The notes under the pieces: model-generated
What the model saw: the letters and a program-made list of their open reading frames with translations, nothing else
Database searches by the model: none
Told to the model about the DNA's origin: nothing
Assembly: GCF_914271545.1 (NCBI RefSeq)
Contig: NZ_CAJZAH010000001.1
Location: 558,001 to 622,000, forward strand
DNA: 64,000 bases
Direction: 5' to 3'
From: Cupriavidus respiraculi
GTDB taxonomy: Bacteria; Pseudomonadota; Gammaproteobacteria; Burkholderiales; Burkholderiaceae
Shown here: piece after piece, positions 34,390-43,773 of the stretch
Layout of the letters: each line of letters opens with the position of its first letter
How positions within the stretch are numbered: position 1 is the first letter of the stretch
Position numbers and translations under genes: made by a program

Positions 34390-35928
34390 TCAGCGGGCGA
34401 GCCGAGCCGGGTCGGTCTGCAGCAGGACCTGATCGTGCATGTCGGCGAGCACCCTGTCGCGCCGCGCATCGTCGTCCATGCGGCCGAAGGCGTCGCTCTC
34501 TTCCGCGGCCCGTACCAGCGCCAGCACGTCGATGGTGCGCGAACGCGAGGAGGGCACGGTCGAGTCCTCCTCCAGCTTGCCGAAGCGGTAGGTCTGCGTG
34601 CGCTGCCACTCGCTGGCCGACTGCGTCAGCGATGCCTTTGCCAGAACGCCCTGTTCGTACGCCAGCGTCATGTCGCTGCTGGCGGTGTCGTGGATGCGCT
34701 CGTACGCATAGTTTTGCGAATGTCGGCTGGCGTCGAGCAGCAGCGTCGTGTCCGGCGTCAGCGAGCGATGGAAGCTGGCATCCAGCGTGGCTTCCTGGCG
34801 CTGCCGGATGGTGCGGTCCAGCGGGCCGGAGCCGCGCACCTCGGTCTGCTGGGACACGCGGTACGAGAACGCATCGACCTCGTCGCTGCGCAGCGGGTTC
34901 TCGGACCGGCGCGTCTGCGTGACGGAGGCGGAGAAATCCGCCAGTCCGGTCAGCATGCCCTGATCGCCGGCGCCCAGGCGGGTGGCCTGCGCCGTCGCGG
35001 CCACTGCCGGCATATTGCCGTGCAGCGCGCCGAAGCCGTCCTTGAACAGCGCCATCAGGTCGGCGTCGCCCTGACCGCGCCGCTGCGCCTGGTCGAAGGT
35101 GTGCAGATAGCGGGTCAGCGCGGCCTGGCGCTGCGCCTCGTTGCCGACGATCGCGGCGCCGGTCACGTCCACGTCCATCGCGATGGTGCCCAGCGCGCCG
35201 CTGGCGGTGAGCGACCGCCGCTTGTCGTCGGCCACCAGATCGATGGTCTGGCGCTTGTCGTGGCCCACTTGGACAGTGGCATGCAGGCTGACCGACGACA
35301 ACGCCTCGCCGTCGAACCGCAGCACGCCGGCCAGGTCCAGCCGCGGCGGTACCTTGGCGAGCCCGTCGATGGCCTGCTGGAACCCGTCGGACAGCGCCGC
35401 CAGGGCCGTGCGCTCGTCCTCCGACAGCTCGCCGCCCGTCACCGCGATCCGTACCGACAGCCGGTCAGCGTCGCTGCCCAGCGTGACGGCCACCGTGGCG
35501 CCCCCGCGGGTGGTTACCGTGAGCGCGATCTCGTTGTCCGCGGGCGCGTGAAAGCGCGCATCGTCGACGCGGTCCACGGGGGTGCCGGCCGGCAGCCGGA
35601 TGACGGACTGCGAGAAATCGTTGCCGTCGAACCGGAAACGCTCCAGCAATGCCGCGCCCAACCCGTCGAAGCGATTGCCGAGCCGGGCGCCCTGGACATT
35701 GGCCGCCATCCGCGACGACACGGCGTCGCGCGCCGAACGCTCCCACACAGGGGTCGGGGACAGCTGCGCCAGCGAGTACGCCGCCGCCTCGCCGCCGGAC
35801 TGTCCCAGCGTCAGCGTGGTCGAGGTTGCGTCGGGCACGCCGGGCGCATCGCCAGGCTCGGCCAGCGCCCGCGGCGCGGGCACGAGGGCTTCCCGAGCGG
35901 GCGCGGTCAAGGGGGAAATCGCGGTCAT
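34390..35928 (-). CDS. 512-residue protein of unknown function
   Basis: Starts at the ATG at 35928 (MTAISPLTAP) with a weak ribosome binding site; the longer frame upstream is rejected because it has no start context. No signal peptide, membrane segment or catalytic motif is recognisable. The sequence alternates short beta-like stretches (IALTVTTRGGATVAVTLG, LSVRIAVTGGEL, VSLHATVQVG) with helical, polar regions; the C-terminal third contains Thr/Ser/Gln-rich segments. I do not recognise a family. Codon use is like that of its neighbours, so it is probably a real gene. It is convergent with the DUF1348 gene and followed upstream by DsrE on the same strand. Confidence 0.7.
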   Translation of the reverse strand: MTAISPLTAPAREALVPAPRALAEPGDAPGVPDATSTTLTLGQSGGEAAAYSLAQLSPTPVWERSARDAVSSRMAANVQGARLGNRFDGLGAALLERFRFDGNDFSQSVIRLPAGTPVDRVDDARFHAPADNEIALTVTTRGGATVAVTLGSDADRLSVRIAVTGGELSEDERTALAALSDGFQQAIDGLAKVPPRLDLAGVLRFDGEALSSVSLHATVQVGHDKRQTIDLVADDKRRSLTASGALGTIAMDVDVTGAAIVGNEAQRQAALTRYLHTFDQAQRRGQGDADLMALFKDGFGALHGNMPAVAATAQATRLGAGDQGMLTGLADFSASVTQTRRSENPLRSDEVDAFSYRVSQQTEVRGSGPLDRTIRQRQEATLDASFHRSLTPDTTLLLDASRHSQNYAYERIHDTASSDMTLAYEQGVLAKASLTQSASEWQRTQTYRFGKLEEDSTVPSSRSRTIDVLALVRAAEESDAFGRMDDDARRDRVLADMHDQVLLQTDPARLAR

Positions 35929-36020
35929 GGGATCGGTCCAATGGAGTGAGGCAACACGTCGGTTGTCGGCACCGTCGGCCGGTTCTTTAGCCAGCGCACG
36001 ACCCCATTTCCCCCGCGACT

Positions 36021-36392
36021 TCAGAAAGTGAAGATCGTATAGCCGTCCGCCGCGATCTGGGCGATGCTCGGCAGGCCGGAGGTGCCCGGCACGCTGTTGT
36101 CGGTGATCAGGTCGAAGCCGGCCCGCTCGGCCTCCTCCCGGGCGCCAAAGACATCGGCACAGCCGCACGAGATACCGACTACCGTGTCCTCCACCGCCTT
36201 GTACAGCGCATGGATCGGATGCTCGGGATTGGCCAGCACGCCGGGCCAGCGCGTGCCGGTGCCCTGGAAGTAGATGCCGACCTCGGTGTCCTTCTGCTTG
36301 AAGTCATAGGCGGCCGCCAGGCCGTTGAACATGCGCCCGAGCGCGTCTTCGCCGGCTTTCGGGTCGGACAGAATGATGATGGCTGCTTTCAT
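36021..36392 (-). CDS. DsrE/DsrF-family protein
   Basis: A 123-residue single-domain protein of the DsrE/TusD-like fold. The Rossmann-like core is visible as KAAIIILSDPKAGEDALGRMFNGL and GIYFQGTGTRWP. A CGC pair in GISCGCADVFGA could correspond to the sulfur-relay cysteine region. It has no signal peptide and the start follows GGGAGTTCCAC. DsrE-type proteins bind or transfer persulfide or act in small-molecule signalling; the role is not clear. It lies between LysR and the 512-residue gene on the minus strand. Confidence 0.8.
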   Translation of the reverse strand: MKAAIIILSDPKAGEDALGRMFNGLAAAYDFKQKDTEVGIYFQGTGTRWPGVLANPEHPIHALYKAVEDTVVGISCGCADVFGAREEAERAGFDLITDNSVPGTSGLPSIAQIAADGYTIFTF

Positions 36393-36544
36393 GTGGAACT
36401 CCCGTTCGTCTGTGGTCGATGGCCTGTGCCGATGGCCAGTGCGATGCGGTGCGCATGCGACGAGGCCAGTCTAGGCACCGCGCAGGACGAGGGAAATGCC
36501 ACGGGGGTGAATTGATTATTCCTTCGTGCGCAAGGATGCGACGC

Positions 36545-37444
36545 TCAGCTCAGTTCGGGGTGCGAGCGCAGGCGGGCGGCCAGCAGGTCGATGAAGTGCC
36601 TCACCTTCGAAGAGCCGTACTTGCTCTCGCGGTGCAGCACATGCACCGGCCACGGCGACTCCTCATAGTCCGGCAACACGATGCGCAGGCGTCCGTCGGC
36701 CACATGGTCGGCAATCATGTACGACAGCAGCCGGCAGATGCCCAACCCCGCCACCGTCGCCTCGATGGCGGCGTCGTTGCTGTTGACCGTCAGCCGCGGG
36801 CTCGCGCGCACCATGGTGGGATCCTCCAGCGCGCCGAATTTCCATTCGGCGCGCGGCGAGATGCCGGTGGCGGCGATGAGCGTATGGCGCAGCAGGTCGG
36901 CCGGATGCTCGGGCGTGCCGTGCCGCTCCAGGTAGGCCGGCGATGCGCACAGGACCCGGCGCACCTGGCCTACCCGCAGCGCCCGCAAGCTGGAATCGGG
37001 CAGATGGCCGATGCGCACCGCCACGTCGATGCCCTCGTCCATCAGGTTGACGAGGCGGTCCAGGAAGACCGCGGAGACCTCGACTTCCGGGTAGGCATCG
37101 AGAAATTCCACGATGCACGGCGTGACGTAGGTCTTGCCGAACAGCACCGACGCCGTTACCGAGAGGTTGCCGCGCGGCGCCGCATTGACGCCTGCCGCCG
37201 CCTCGTTGGCTTCCGCGATGCTGGCCAGGATGTTGCGGGCATCGTCCAGGTAGCGGCGCCCCGCCTCCGTCAGCCTGACGCTGCGGGTGGTGCGCATCAG
37301 CAGCTTCACCCCAAGCCGGTCTTCCAGCGCGGAGATGGCGCGGGTGACCGCCGCGGGAGACAGGTCCAGCCGCCGCGCGGCCGCGGCAAAGCTCTGCCCT
37401 TCCCCGACCGCGACGAACACGGTCATCAGGTGAATCTGGTCCAT
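36545..37444 (-). CDS. LysR-family transcriptional regulator
   Basis: A 299-residue LysR regulator. The N-terminal winged helix-turn-helix (FAAAARRLDLSPAAVTRAISALEDRLG) is followed by an effector-binding domain of the substrate-binding type. GGAGAGTAATGG before the ATG supports the start. It is divergent from the PNPOx-like/ferredoxin-reductase pair beginning at 37558, which is its most likely target. The 113-bp spacer contains two GACTAT elements (about 37463-37468 and 37479-37484) that could be part of its site. Confidence 0.9.
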   Translation of the reverse strand: MDQIHLMTVFVAVGEGQSFAAAARRLDLSPAAVTRAISALEDRLGVKLLMRTTRSVRLTEAGRRYLDDARNILASIAEANEAAAGVNAAPRGNLSVTASVLFGKTYVTPCIVEFLDAYPEVEVSAVFLDRLVNLMDEGIDVAVRIGHLPDSSLRALRVGQVRRVLCASPAYLERHGTPEHPADLLRHTLIAATGISPRAEWKFGALEDPTMVRASPRLTVNSNDAAIEATVAGLGICRLLSYMIADHVADGRLRIVLPDYEESPWPVHVLHRESKYGSSKVRHFIDLLAARLRSHPELS

Positions 37445-37557
37445 CCATTACTCTCCGCGAAACTATGACTTGCGTCGGGCGACTATTCTTGTTGCGCGGA
37501 TTATTTCCCAGAATGGCGGCACCAGCAACGATCGATGCCCGATTCCGAGGAGCCGCC

Positions 37558-38490
37558 ATGAGCGACATCAGCCCATTCCACTGCGGCGAACGTGCCGTGC
37601 AGCGCAGCGCCGGCGAAGCCGCCATCGCGGACCGCAATATCGCCGTCCTGTCCGACGCGGTCATTGCCGGCGCACGGCCGTTCATCGCCAAGCAGTCGAT
37701 GGTGGCGCTCGCCAGCGTCGATGCGGCGGGGGACCTGTGGGCCTCGGTGCTGTTCGGCAAGCCGGGCTTCGTCACCACACCGGACGGCCGGTCCATCGTG
37801 CTCGACGTGCCCGCGAGCACGCGCGACCCCGACGATCCGCTATGGACCAACATCGCCGCCGGGGCGGACCTCGGCATGCTGTTCATCGAGCTGAGTTCGC
37901 GGCGCCGCTACCGCGTCAATGGCTCCGTCAGTCAGATCGACGGGCGGGCCGCGGAAGTCGCGATCCGCGAGGCCTATCCGAACTGCCCGAAGTACATCCA
38001 GCGGCGTCAGCTACGCCACGTGGGCGAGCCTCGACTGCCGGCGCAGGCCGCGTATGGCGCCGTGCTGCGCGGCACCGTCGAACAGATCGTGCGCGCGGCG
38101 GACACGGTGTTCGTGGCGAGCCGCCATCCGGCCGCGGGCGCCGACGCCTCCCACCGCGGCGGCACCCCCGGGTTCGTGCAGGTGGTGGATGCCACCACGC
38201 TGCGCATCCCCGACTATGCCGGCAACAGTCTCTTCAACACGCTGGGCAACTTCTCGGTCGATCCCCGCGCCGGGCTGTGCATCCCCGATTTCGCCAACGG
38301 CCAGCTGCTGCAACTGACAGGAAGCGCGACGGTGCAATGGGACCAGGAGGACCCCGGCAACGAGACCGGCGGCACCAGGCGCTACTGGGAATTCCGCGTC
38401 GACAAATGGATCCTGCGCGATACCCTGCAAGCGCTGGAGTGGGAATACCTCGACGCCTCGCCGTTCAACCCGCCCGTGCGGGCCGCGTGA
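37558..38490 (+). CDS. Pyridoxamine 5'-phosphate oxidase-like flavoprotein
   Basis: A 310-residue flavin-binding split-barrel protein. The N-terminal PNPOx-like domain (about 30-180) contains SMVALASVDAAGDLWASVLFGKPGFV and the DLGMLFIEL strand; the C-terminal portion has a second barrel-like segment (FVQVVDATTLRIPDYAGNSLFNTLGN). It is likely an FMN-dependent reductase or oxidase rather than a vitamin B6 enzyme. GAGGAGCC supports the ATG at 37558. The gene ends 11 bases before a ferredoxin-reductase gene, which could supply electrons. Confidence 0.82.
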   Translation: MSDISPFHCGERAVQRSAGEAAIADRNIAVLSDAVIAGARPFIAKQSMVALASVDAAGDLWASVLFGKPGFVTTPDGRSIVLDVPASTRDPDDPLWTNIAAGADLGMLFIELSSRRRYRVNGSVSQIDGRAAEVAIREAYPNCPKYIQRRQLRHVGEPRLPAQAAYGAVLRGTVEQIVRAADTVFVASRHPAAGADASHRGGTPGFVQVVDATTLRIPDYAGNSLFNTLGNFSVDPRAGLCIPDFANGQLLQLTGSATVQWDQEDPGNETGGTRRYWEFRVDKWILRDTLQALEWEYLDASPFNPPVRAA

Positions 38491-38501
38491 GGCGACCAGC
38501 C

Positions 38502-39449
38502 ATGGATTGCGTCGTCACGGCCATCGTCGGACACGGCCCCGCCGTCAAGGAGTTCCAACTGCGCCGCGCCGACGGCCAGCCGCTGCCGCCGTGGACGCCC
38601 GGCGCCCATGTCTCGCTGCGCTTTGCCGCCGCCGACGGCACATCGTTCGAGAACCGCTATTCGCTCGTCGGCGCGGCGGGAAAGGCGGACCGCTATCGCA
38701 TCGCCGTGCAGCGCGAGGCCGATGGCAAGGGCGGCTCGCGCTGCCTGCACGACGAGGTCGCGGTCGGCCACCCGGTGCAGGTAGCCGGGCCGTTCGATGG
38801 ATTCGCACTGCGGCCGCCGGCGGCATCCGCGCGCATCACGCTGGTTGGCGGCGGGATCGGCATCACGCCGCTGATATCGATGGCCCATGCCCTGCGCGCG
38901 CAAGGCATCCCGTTCCGGCTGCACTACCTGGCCCGCGATGCAGGCCGGCTTCCGCTGCTGGACGAACTGCGCGCCATCGCGCCCGAGGCGGTGGCCGTGC
39001 ATCTGTCCGCGTCCGCGGGCCGGATCGATCCGGCCGCCGTGCTCGGCGCCTATGAACCGGGACACCATCTGTATGCATGCGGTCCGGTGGCGCTGATGCA
39101 GGCGCTGGCGGATGCCGGCGCCCGCCGGGGATGGCCGGCGAACGCACTGCATTTCGAGAGCTTCGGTGCACGAGCGGCGAGCGCGGACCGGCCGCTTACG
39201 GTGACGCTGTCGCTGTCCGGCATGACGGTCGAAGTCGCGCCCGGCACGTCCATCCTGGACGCGCTGATCGACGCGGGGGCATTGGTCGCCTACGACTGCA
39301 AGCGCGGGGAGTGCGGCAGTTGCTATGCCGAGGTAGGCGGGGGCGCGCCCATCCACCGCGACGTCTGCCTGACGCCGGCGATGCGGGCACAAGGCATGTG
39401 TACCTGCGTGTCGTGGGCCGACGGGCCGGGGCTGACACTGGCGTTGTGA
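38502..39449 (+). CDS. Ferredoxin-fused FNR-type oxidoreductase (phthalate-dioxygenase reductase class)
   Basis: A 315-residue electron-transfer protein. Order: a flavin-binding barrel (RYSLVGAAG), a nucleotide-binding domain (LVGGGIGITPLISMAHAL, YACGPVALMQAL), and a C-terminal plant-type 2Fe-2S ferredoxin domain with DCKRGECGSC and a distant Cys (RDVCLT). Such proteins pass electrons from NAD(P)H to an oxygenase or flavoprotein. It is coupled to the PNPOx-like gene 11 bases upstream and regulated by LysR divergently. No oxygenase is nearby, so the PNPOx protein itself is the best partner. Confidence 0.9.
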   Translation: MDCVVTAIVGHGPAVKEFQLRRADGQPLPPWTPGAHVSLRFAAADGTSFENRYSLVGAAGKADRYRIAVQREADGKGGSRCLHDEVAVGHPVQVAGPFDGFALRPPAASARITLVGGGIGITPLISMAHALRAQGIPFRLHYLARDAGRLPLLDELRAIAPEAVAVHLSASAGRIDPAAVLGAYEPGHHLYACGPVALMQALADAGARRGWPANALHFESFGARAASADRPLTVTLSLSGMTVEVAPGTSILDALIDAGALVAYDCKRGECGSCYAEVGGGAPIHRDVCLTPAMRAQGMCTCVSWADGPGLTLAL

Positions 39450-39541
39450 GCCGCCGGCAACGGGGGATATGTCCCTGGCCTGGAAATTGCGGACGTCTGC
39501 CAGGATCGAGGCAACTGGCACGCAGTTTCGCGGCCCCATAG

Positions 39542-41059
39542 ATGCAAACCACCGACCGTCCCGTCACGCAGAAACGTATCCAGTCCGGCATTGAGGGTAT
39601 CGACGATATCCTCGGCGGTGGACTCACGCCCGATCGCATGTACCTGGTCGAAGGCGCGCCGGGGGCGGGCAAAACGACATTGGCGTTGCAATTTTTACTC
39701 AGGGGCGCCGAACTCGGCGAGTCTGGCCTGTACATTACGCTGTCCGAGACCAGCGCCGAGCTGGTCGCCGTGGCGGAAAGCCATGGCTGGGACGCCAGCA
39801 AGTTCACCACCATCGAGCTGCTGTCGGACGAAGGTCTGGATCCCCGCTTCGAGCAGAGCGTGCTCCAGCCTGCCGAAGTCGAACTGAGCGAGACCGTGCG
39901 GGACGTCATCGCCAAGGTGGACGAACTCAAGCCCACCCGCCTGGTCTTCGACAGCCTGTCCGAACTGCGGATGTTGTCGCAGAGCGGGCTGCGGTACAGG
40001 CGCCAGATCCTTGCGCTCAAGCGCTACTTCGCCACCCGCGCCTGCACCGTTCTGCTGCTCGACGACAACAGCTCCGAACCTGGCGACCTGCAGTTGCACA
40101 GCATCGCGCACGGCGTCATCTCGCTCGACAACGTAGTGCATGACTTCGGCGGCGAACGGCGGCGGCTGCGCATCGCCAAGATGCGCGGCATCCGCTTCCG
40201 CGAAGGCTTTCACGACATGACGCTCAATACGGGCGGCATCCAGGTCTACCCCCGCCTGATCGCCGCCGAGCACCACAGCGAATATGCGCCCGAAGCGCTG
40301 ACCACCGGCACGCCGGGGCTGGACGCGCTGCTCGGCGGAGGCCTGGTGCGGGGCACCAACACGCTGATGGTCGGACCGTCCGGGGTAGGCAAGACCACGA
40401 CGGTGGCTTCCTGCCTGCTGGCGGCGCTGAAACGCGGGGAGCCCTGCGTCTATTACCTGTTCGACGAAACCCGCATGACGCTGCTGCGGCGTTCGGCCAT
40501 GCTCGGCATCGACCTCCGGCCGCATCTCGACAGTGGCCTGCTGACCCTGCGCCAGGTCGACCCCGCCGAGATTTCGCCGGGCGAATTCACCAGCGAACTG
40601 CGCCGCAGCGTGGAGCAGGACGATGTGCGCTTCGTCGCCATCGACAGCCTCAACGCCTTCCTGCAGGCCATGCCGGGCGAGCGGCACCTGCTGCTGCAGA
40701 TGCACGAGCTGCTGACGTACCTGAACCAGCGCGGCGTCATCACGATGCTGGTGCTGGGGCAGCATGGTGTCATCGGCGAAGTCCAGAGCGACATCGACAT
40801 CAGTTATCTGAGCGACGTGGTGGTGCTGTTCCGCTACTTCGAGCGCCAGGGCCATGTCCATACGGCCGTGACGGCCGTCAAGAGCCGCACCAGCGGGCAC
40901 GAACGCTCGATCCGCGAATTCCGGCTGGACCGCGGCGGCGTGAACGTCGGCGAATCGCTGCGGGATTTCGAGGGCATCCTGAGCGGGCTGCCGGTGTACA
41001 AGGGCGACACCGCGATGCTTTCGTCCTCGCGCGCGACGCCGGATTTGCCCGGGACCTGA
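39542..41059 (+). CDS. Two-domain KaiC-like RecA-family ATPase
   Basis: A 505-residue protein with two KaiC domains. Domain 1 has Walker A GAPGAGKT at 38-45 and Walker B LVFDSL near 134; domain 2 has Walker A GPSGVGKT at 278-285 and VAIDSLN. The TLSET and DET segments near the phosphoacceptor region of KaiC are partly conserved. Bacterial KaiC-like proteins outside cyanobacteria often bind signal kinases and ATP-driven effectors rather than keep circadian time. It has no clear Shine-Dalgarno. The gene ends three bases before a hybrid histidine kinase, a common pairing that suggests a joint signalling module. Confidence 0.9.
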   Translation: MQTTDRPVTQKRIQSGIEGIDDILGGGLTPDRMYLVEGAPGAGKTTLALQFLLRGAELGESGLYITLSETSAELVAVAESHGWDASKFTTIELLSDEGLDPRFEQSVLQPAEVELSETVRDVIAKVDELKPTRLVFDSLSELRMLSQSGLRYRRQILALKRYFATRACTVLLLDDNSSEPGDLQLHSIAHGVISLDNVVHDFGGERRRLRIAKMRGIRFREGFHDMTLNTGGIQVYPRLIAAEHHSEYAPEALTTGTPGLDALLGGGLVRGTNTLMVGPSGVGKTTTVASCLLAALKRGEPCVYYLFDETRMTLLRRSAMLGIDLRPHLDSGLLTLRQVDPAEISPGEFTSELRRSVEQDDVRFVAIDSLNAFLQAMPGERHLLLQMHELLTYLNQRGVITMLVLGQHGVIGEVQSDIDISYLSDVVVLFRYFERQGHVHTAVTAVKSRTSGHERSIREFRLDRGGVNVGESLRDFEGILSGLPVYKGDTAMLSSSRATPDLPGT

Positions 41060-41062
41060 GGC

Positions 41063-42748
41063 ATGGAGTTTCGCGCTCTGGTGGTGGCCCCCTTCGGCCG
41101 CGACGCCGAAGTCATCGCCGACGTGTTGCGCACGGATGGGCGCAGCTGCCTGCCATGCCCCGACATGCCGGGCCTGGTGGCCGAACTCGACCGCGGCGCC
41201 GGTGTCGCGATCGTCACGGAAGAGGCCCTGCGCCCGGACAACGCAAGCGCACTGGCTGCGTGGCTCGCACGGCAGCCGGCGTGGTCGGATTTTCCCGTGG
41301 TGCTGCTGTCCCGCCGGCTCGCCGAGGGCCGCCGCGCCGTGGGCATCGACATGCTCGAACGCCTGGGCAATGTGCTCGTGCTCGAACGTCCTCTCAATTC
41401 GGAAACCTTGCGCCGCGCGGTGACGTCGTCGCTGCGCGCCCGGGCCCGGCAGTACGACGCGCGCCGGCATCTGGCGGAATCGGAACAGCACCTGATCGAA
41501 CGGGTCGAGGCTCAGCAGGCACTGGAGCGCCTGAACGAATCGCTCGAGAGCCGCATCGAGGAGCGCACGCACGAACTGGCCTCGGCGAACAACCGCCTGA
41601 TGAAGGAGATCCACGAGCGGGCGAAAGTGCAGGCGGTGCTGGTGCAGTCGCAGAAGATGGAGGCGCTGGGCCAGCTGACCGGCGGCATCGCGCACGACTT
41701 CAACAACCTGCTGAGCATCATCATGGCCAATGCCGAGTTGCTCGCGCTGGTCAGCGACGACGAACGCATCCGCAAGATGGCCGCCACGGTCAAGCGCGCC
41801 ACCGAACGCGGCGCCAAGCTGACGGCGCAACTGCTGACATTTTCGCGCACCAGCAACCTGGACCTGAAGGCGGTCAATGTCGCCTCGCTGCTCAACGGCA
41901 TGCGCGACATCATCTCGATCTCGCTGGGGTCCACCATCGCGTTCGCCACGCATTGCGATTCCGACGACCTGTGGACGCAGGCCGATCCCAACCAGCTCGA
42001 GCTGGCGATACTGAACCTGGCAATCAACGCGCGCGATGCCATGGCCGGCGGCGGGCGCCTGGACATTTACGCGACCGAACGATCGGCTCCCGACGCCACG
42101 CTGGAGCCGGGCCGCTACGTCGTCGTCAGCGTCACCGATTCCGGCTCCGGCATCGAGCCATCCATCCTGCCCCGGGTCTTCGATCCGTTCTTCACGACCA
42201 AGCCTGTCGGCAAGGGCACCGGACTGGGCCTGAGCCAGGTCTATGGCATCGCGCGGCAGGCGGGGGGAACCGCCCGCATCGACAGCCAGCCCGGCAAGGG
42301 CACGACGGTGGAACTGTGGCTGCCGCGCGCGGCCCGGGAAATGCTGGACCTCGACGTGGCCGCGGCCGCCGATGTCGATGCGCCCAACACCGGGCGCATC
42401 CTGGTCATCGAGGACGACGACGATGTGCGCACCATGCTGGTGGAGTGCCTGCAGACCATGGGCTATCAGGTCACGGACGCGCCCGACGGCCCCAGCGGCC
42501 TGGAACGGCTGCGCCAGAACGCCCCGGACCTGATGATCGTCGACTACGCCATGCCGGGCATGAACGGCATGGAGGTCATCGAGGAAGCGCATCAGCTCAA
42601 GGCTGACCTGCCGGTCATCCTGGCAACGGGATACGCGGACGTCGATGTGTCCAAGATCACCGAGAAGCGCTTCACCGCCCTGCGCAAACCCTTCCAGCTC
42701 GGCGAGCTGGCGCGCGTGGTCCGCACCGCCCTGCTCAAGCTCCAGTAG
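41063..42748 (+). CDS. Hybrid histidine kinase with degenerate N-terminal receiver
   Basis: A 561-residue signalling protein. Residues 1-125 look like a response-regulator receiver that has lost its phosphorylation site: the acidic pair after LVV is replaced by APFG and the Asp region reads AIVTEEAL. A coiled coil leads to a HisKA domain with H211 (GGIAHDFNN), an HATPase domain with NLAINARDA and GKGTGLGLSQ, and a C-terminal receiver with LVIEDDDD and phosphoacceptor D494 (IVDYAMPG). No membrane segments, so the protein is cytosolic. It is translationally linked to the KaiC-like gene, and its end overlaps the convergent LysR gene by 14 bp. Confidence 0.9.
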   Translation: MEFRALVVAPFGRDAEVIADVLRTDGRSCLPCPDMPGLVAELDRGAGVAIVTEEALRPDNASALAAWLARQPAWSDFPVVLLSRRLAEGRRAVGIDMLERLGNVLVLERPLNSETLRRAVTSSLRARARQYDARRHLAESEQHLIERVEAQQALERLNESLESRIEERTHELASANNRLMKEIHERAKVQAVLVQSQKMEALGQLTGGIAHDFNNLLSIIMANAELLALVSDDERIRKMAATVKRATERGAKLTAQLLTFSRTSNLDLKAVNVASLLNGMRDIISISLGSTIAFATHCDSDDLWTQADPNQLELAILNLAINARDAMAGGGRLDIYATERSAPDATLEPGRYVVVSVTDSGSGIEPSILPRVFDPFFTTKPVGKGTGLGLSQVYGIARQAGGTARIDSQPGKGTTVELWLPRAAREMLDLDVAAAADVDAPNTGRILVIEDDDDVRTMLVECLQTMGYQVTDAPDGPSGLERLRQNAPDLMIVDYAMPGMNGMEVIEEAHQLKADLPVILATGYADVDVSKITEKRFTALRKPFQLGELARVVRTALLKLQ

Positions 42749-43682
42749 CGCCCCGGCGGGCCCGCCTCCACGCGCACGACTGGTCCTCCAGGTGCGAGCG
42801 CACGTAGTCCATCAACGTGCGCGTGGCCAGCGTGGGAAACCGGTTCGGCGCCGTCAGCATGTAGATGCTGTCCCCCACGCCTTCCGGATCGCACTGGTCC
42901 AGCACCTCGACGATCTGGCCGCTTTCGATCTGCCGCCACACCGCATAGCGGGGCAGCAGCGCCACGCCCAGGCCGCCCATCATGGATTCGAACAGGAACG
43001 GGTAGTCGCCGGACTGGATGCGCGGCGCCACCCGCAGCGTGACCGGCGTACCCGCGACGGTGATCTTCAGGTCGAAGCGCCGCCCGAGCGAGGCCGGCGA
43101 AATCAGGTCGCATTCGAGCAGGTCGGCCGCCTGGTGGATCGGCCCGTTCTCCTCCAGGAACGACGGCGCGGCGCACAGGCACCAGCCGACATCGCATATC
43201 TTGCGCGCCACATGATCCTCGGGCGGCATCGAGGTGATCTTCAGCGCCACGTCCACTTCGGCCGAGATCAGGTCGCCGATATAGTCGTTGATCACCACGC
43301 GCAGCGAAATGTCCGGATAGGTGCGGGCAAACTGCAGCAGCACGGGCGTCAGGTACAGATGACCGAGGCCCGTCGGCAGGCGGATGCGGACATCGCCGCG
43401 CACCGACTGTCCCAGGCTGTCGATCGAGGCGCTGGCCGCCTGCAGTTCGTCCAGCATGCGCAGCCCGTGGGTATAGAGCAGGCTGCCCGCTTCCGTCAGC
43501 TCGACATGCCGGGTGGTGCGCCGCAGCAGCTGCGCGCCCATATGCTGCTCCAGCAACTTGAGGCGGCGCGAGACATTGGATCGCGTCATGCCGCTGCGCG
43601 CGGCGGCCGCGGTGAGGGTCTTCGCCTCCACCATCGTCACGAACAGCCGGACCATGTTCAGGTCGAGGGAATTGTCAATCAT
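42735..43682 (-). CDS. LysR-family transcriptional regulator
   Basis: A 315-residue LysR regulator with an N-terminal HTH (LTAAAARSGMTRSNVSRRLKLLEQ) and a C-terminal ligand-binding region. It is divergent from the CoA-transferase/oxidoreductase/Bug genes starting at 43774, with 91 bases between, and likely controls them. Its 3' end overlaps the convergent hybrid kinase by 14 bases. The start ATG is taken from the family pattern; no strong Shine-Dalgarno is present. Confidence 0.88.
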   Translation of the reverse strand: MIDNSLDLNMVRLFVTMVEAKTLTAAAARSGMTRSNVSRRLKLLEQHMGAQLLRRTTRHVELTEAGSLLYTHGLRMLDELQAASASIDSLGQSVRGDVRIRLPTGLGHLYLTPVLLQFARTYPDISLRVVINDYIGDLISAEVDVALKITSMPPEDHVARKICDVGWCLCAAPSFLEENGPIHQAADLLECDLISPASLGRRFDLKITVAGTPVTLRVAPRIQSGDYPFLFESMMGGLGVALLPRYAVWRQIESGQIVEVLDQCDPEGVGDSIYMLTAPNRFPTLATRTLMDYVRSHLEDQSCAWRRARRGATGA

Positions 43683-43773
43683 CAGTCAACACGGGTGGCA
43701 CAGATAGGCGGATTGTCCTGGCGGGGTCGCGTCTCTAGCATAAGCCATCCGTCCTGTTCCGAGATTCCGCTCC

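Noticed and set aside
34435-35949. Long open frame on the plus strand opposite the 512-residue gene
   Set aside because: Such antisense frames are common at this GC content; the translation is Arg/His-rich without motifs and has no ribosome binding site.
39695-42592. 965-codon antisense frame under the KaiC and kinase genes
   Set aside because: It mirrors the codon structure of two clearly real genes and reads as a composition artefact rich in His, Gln, Arg and Ala.
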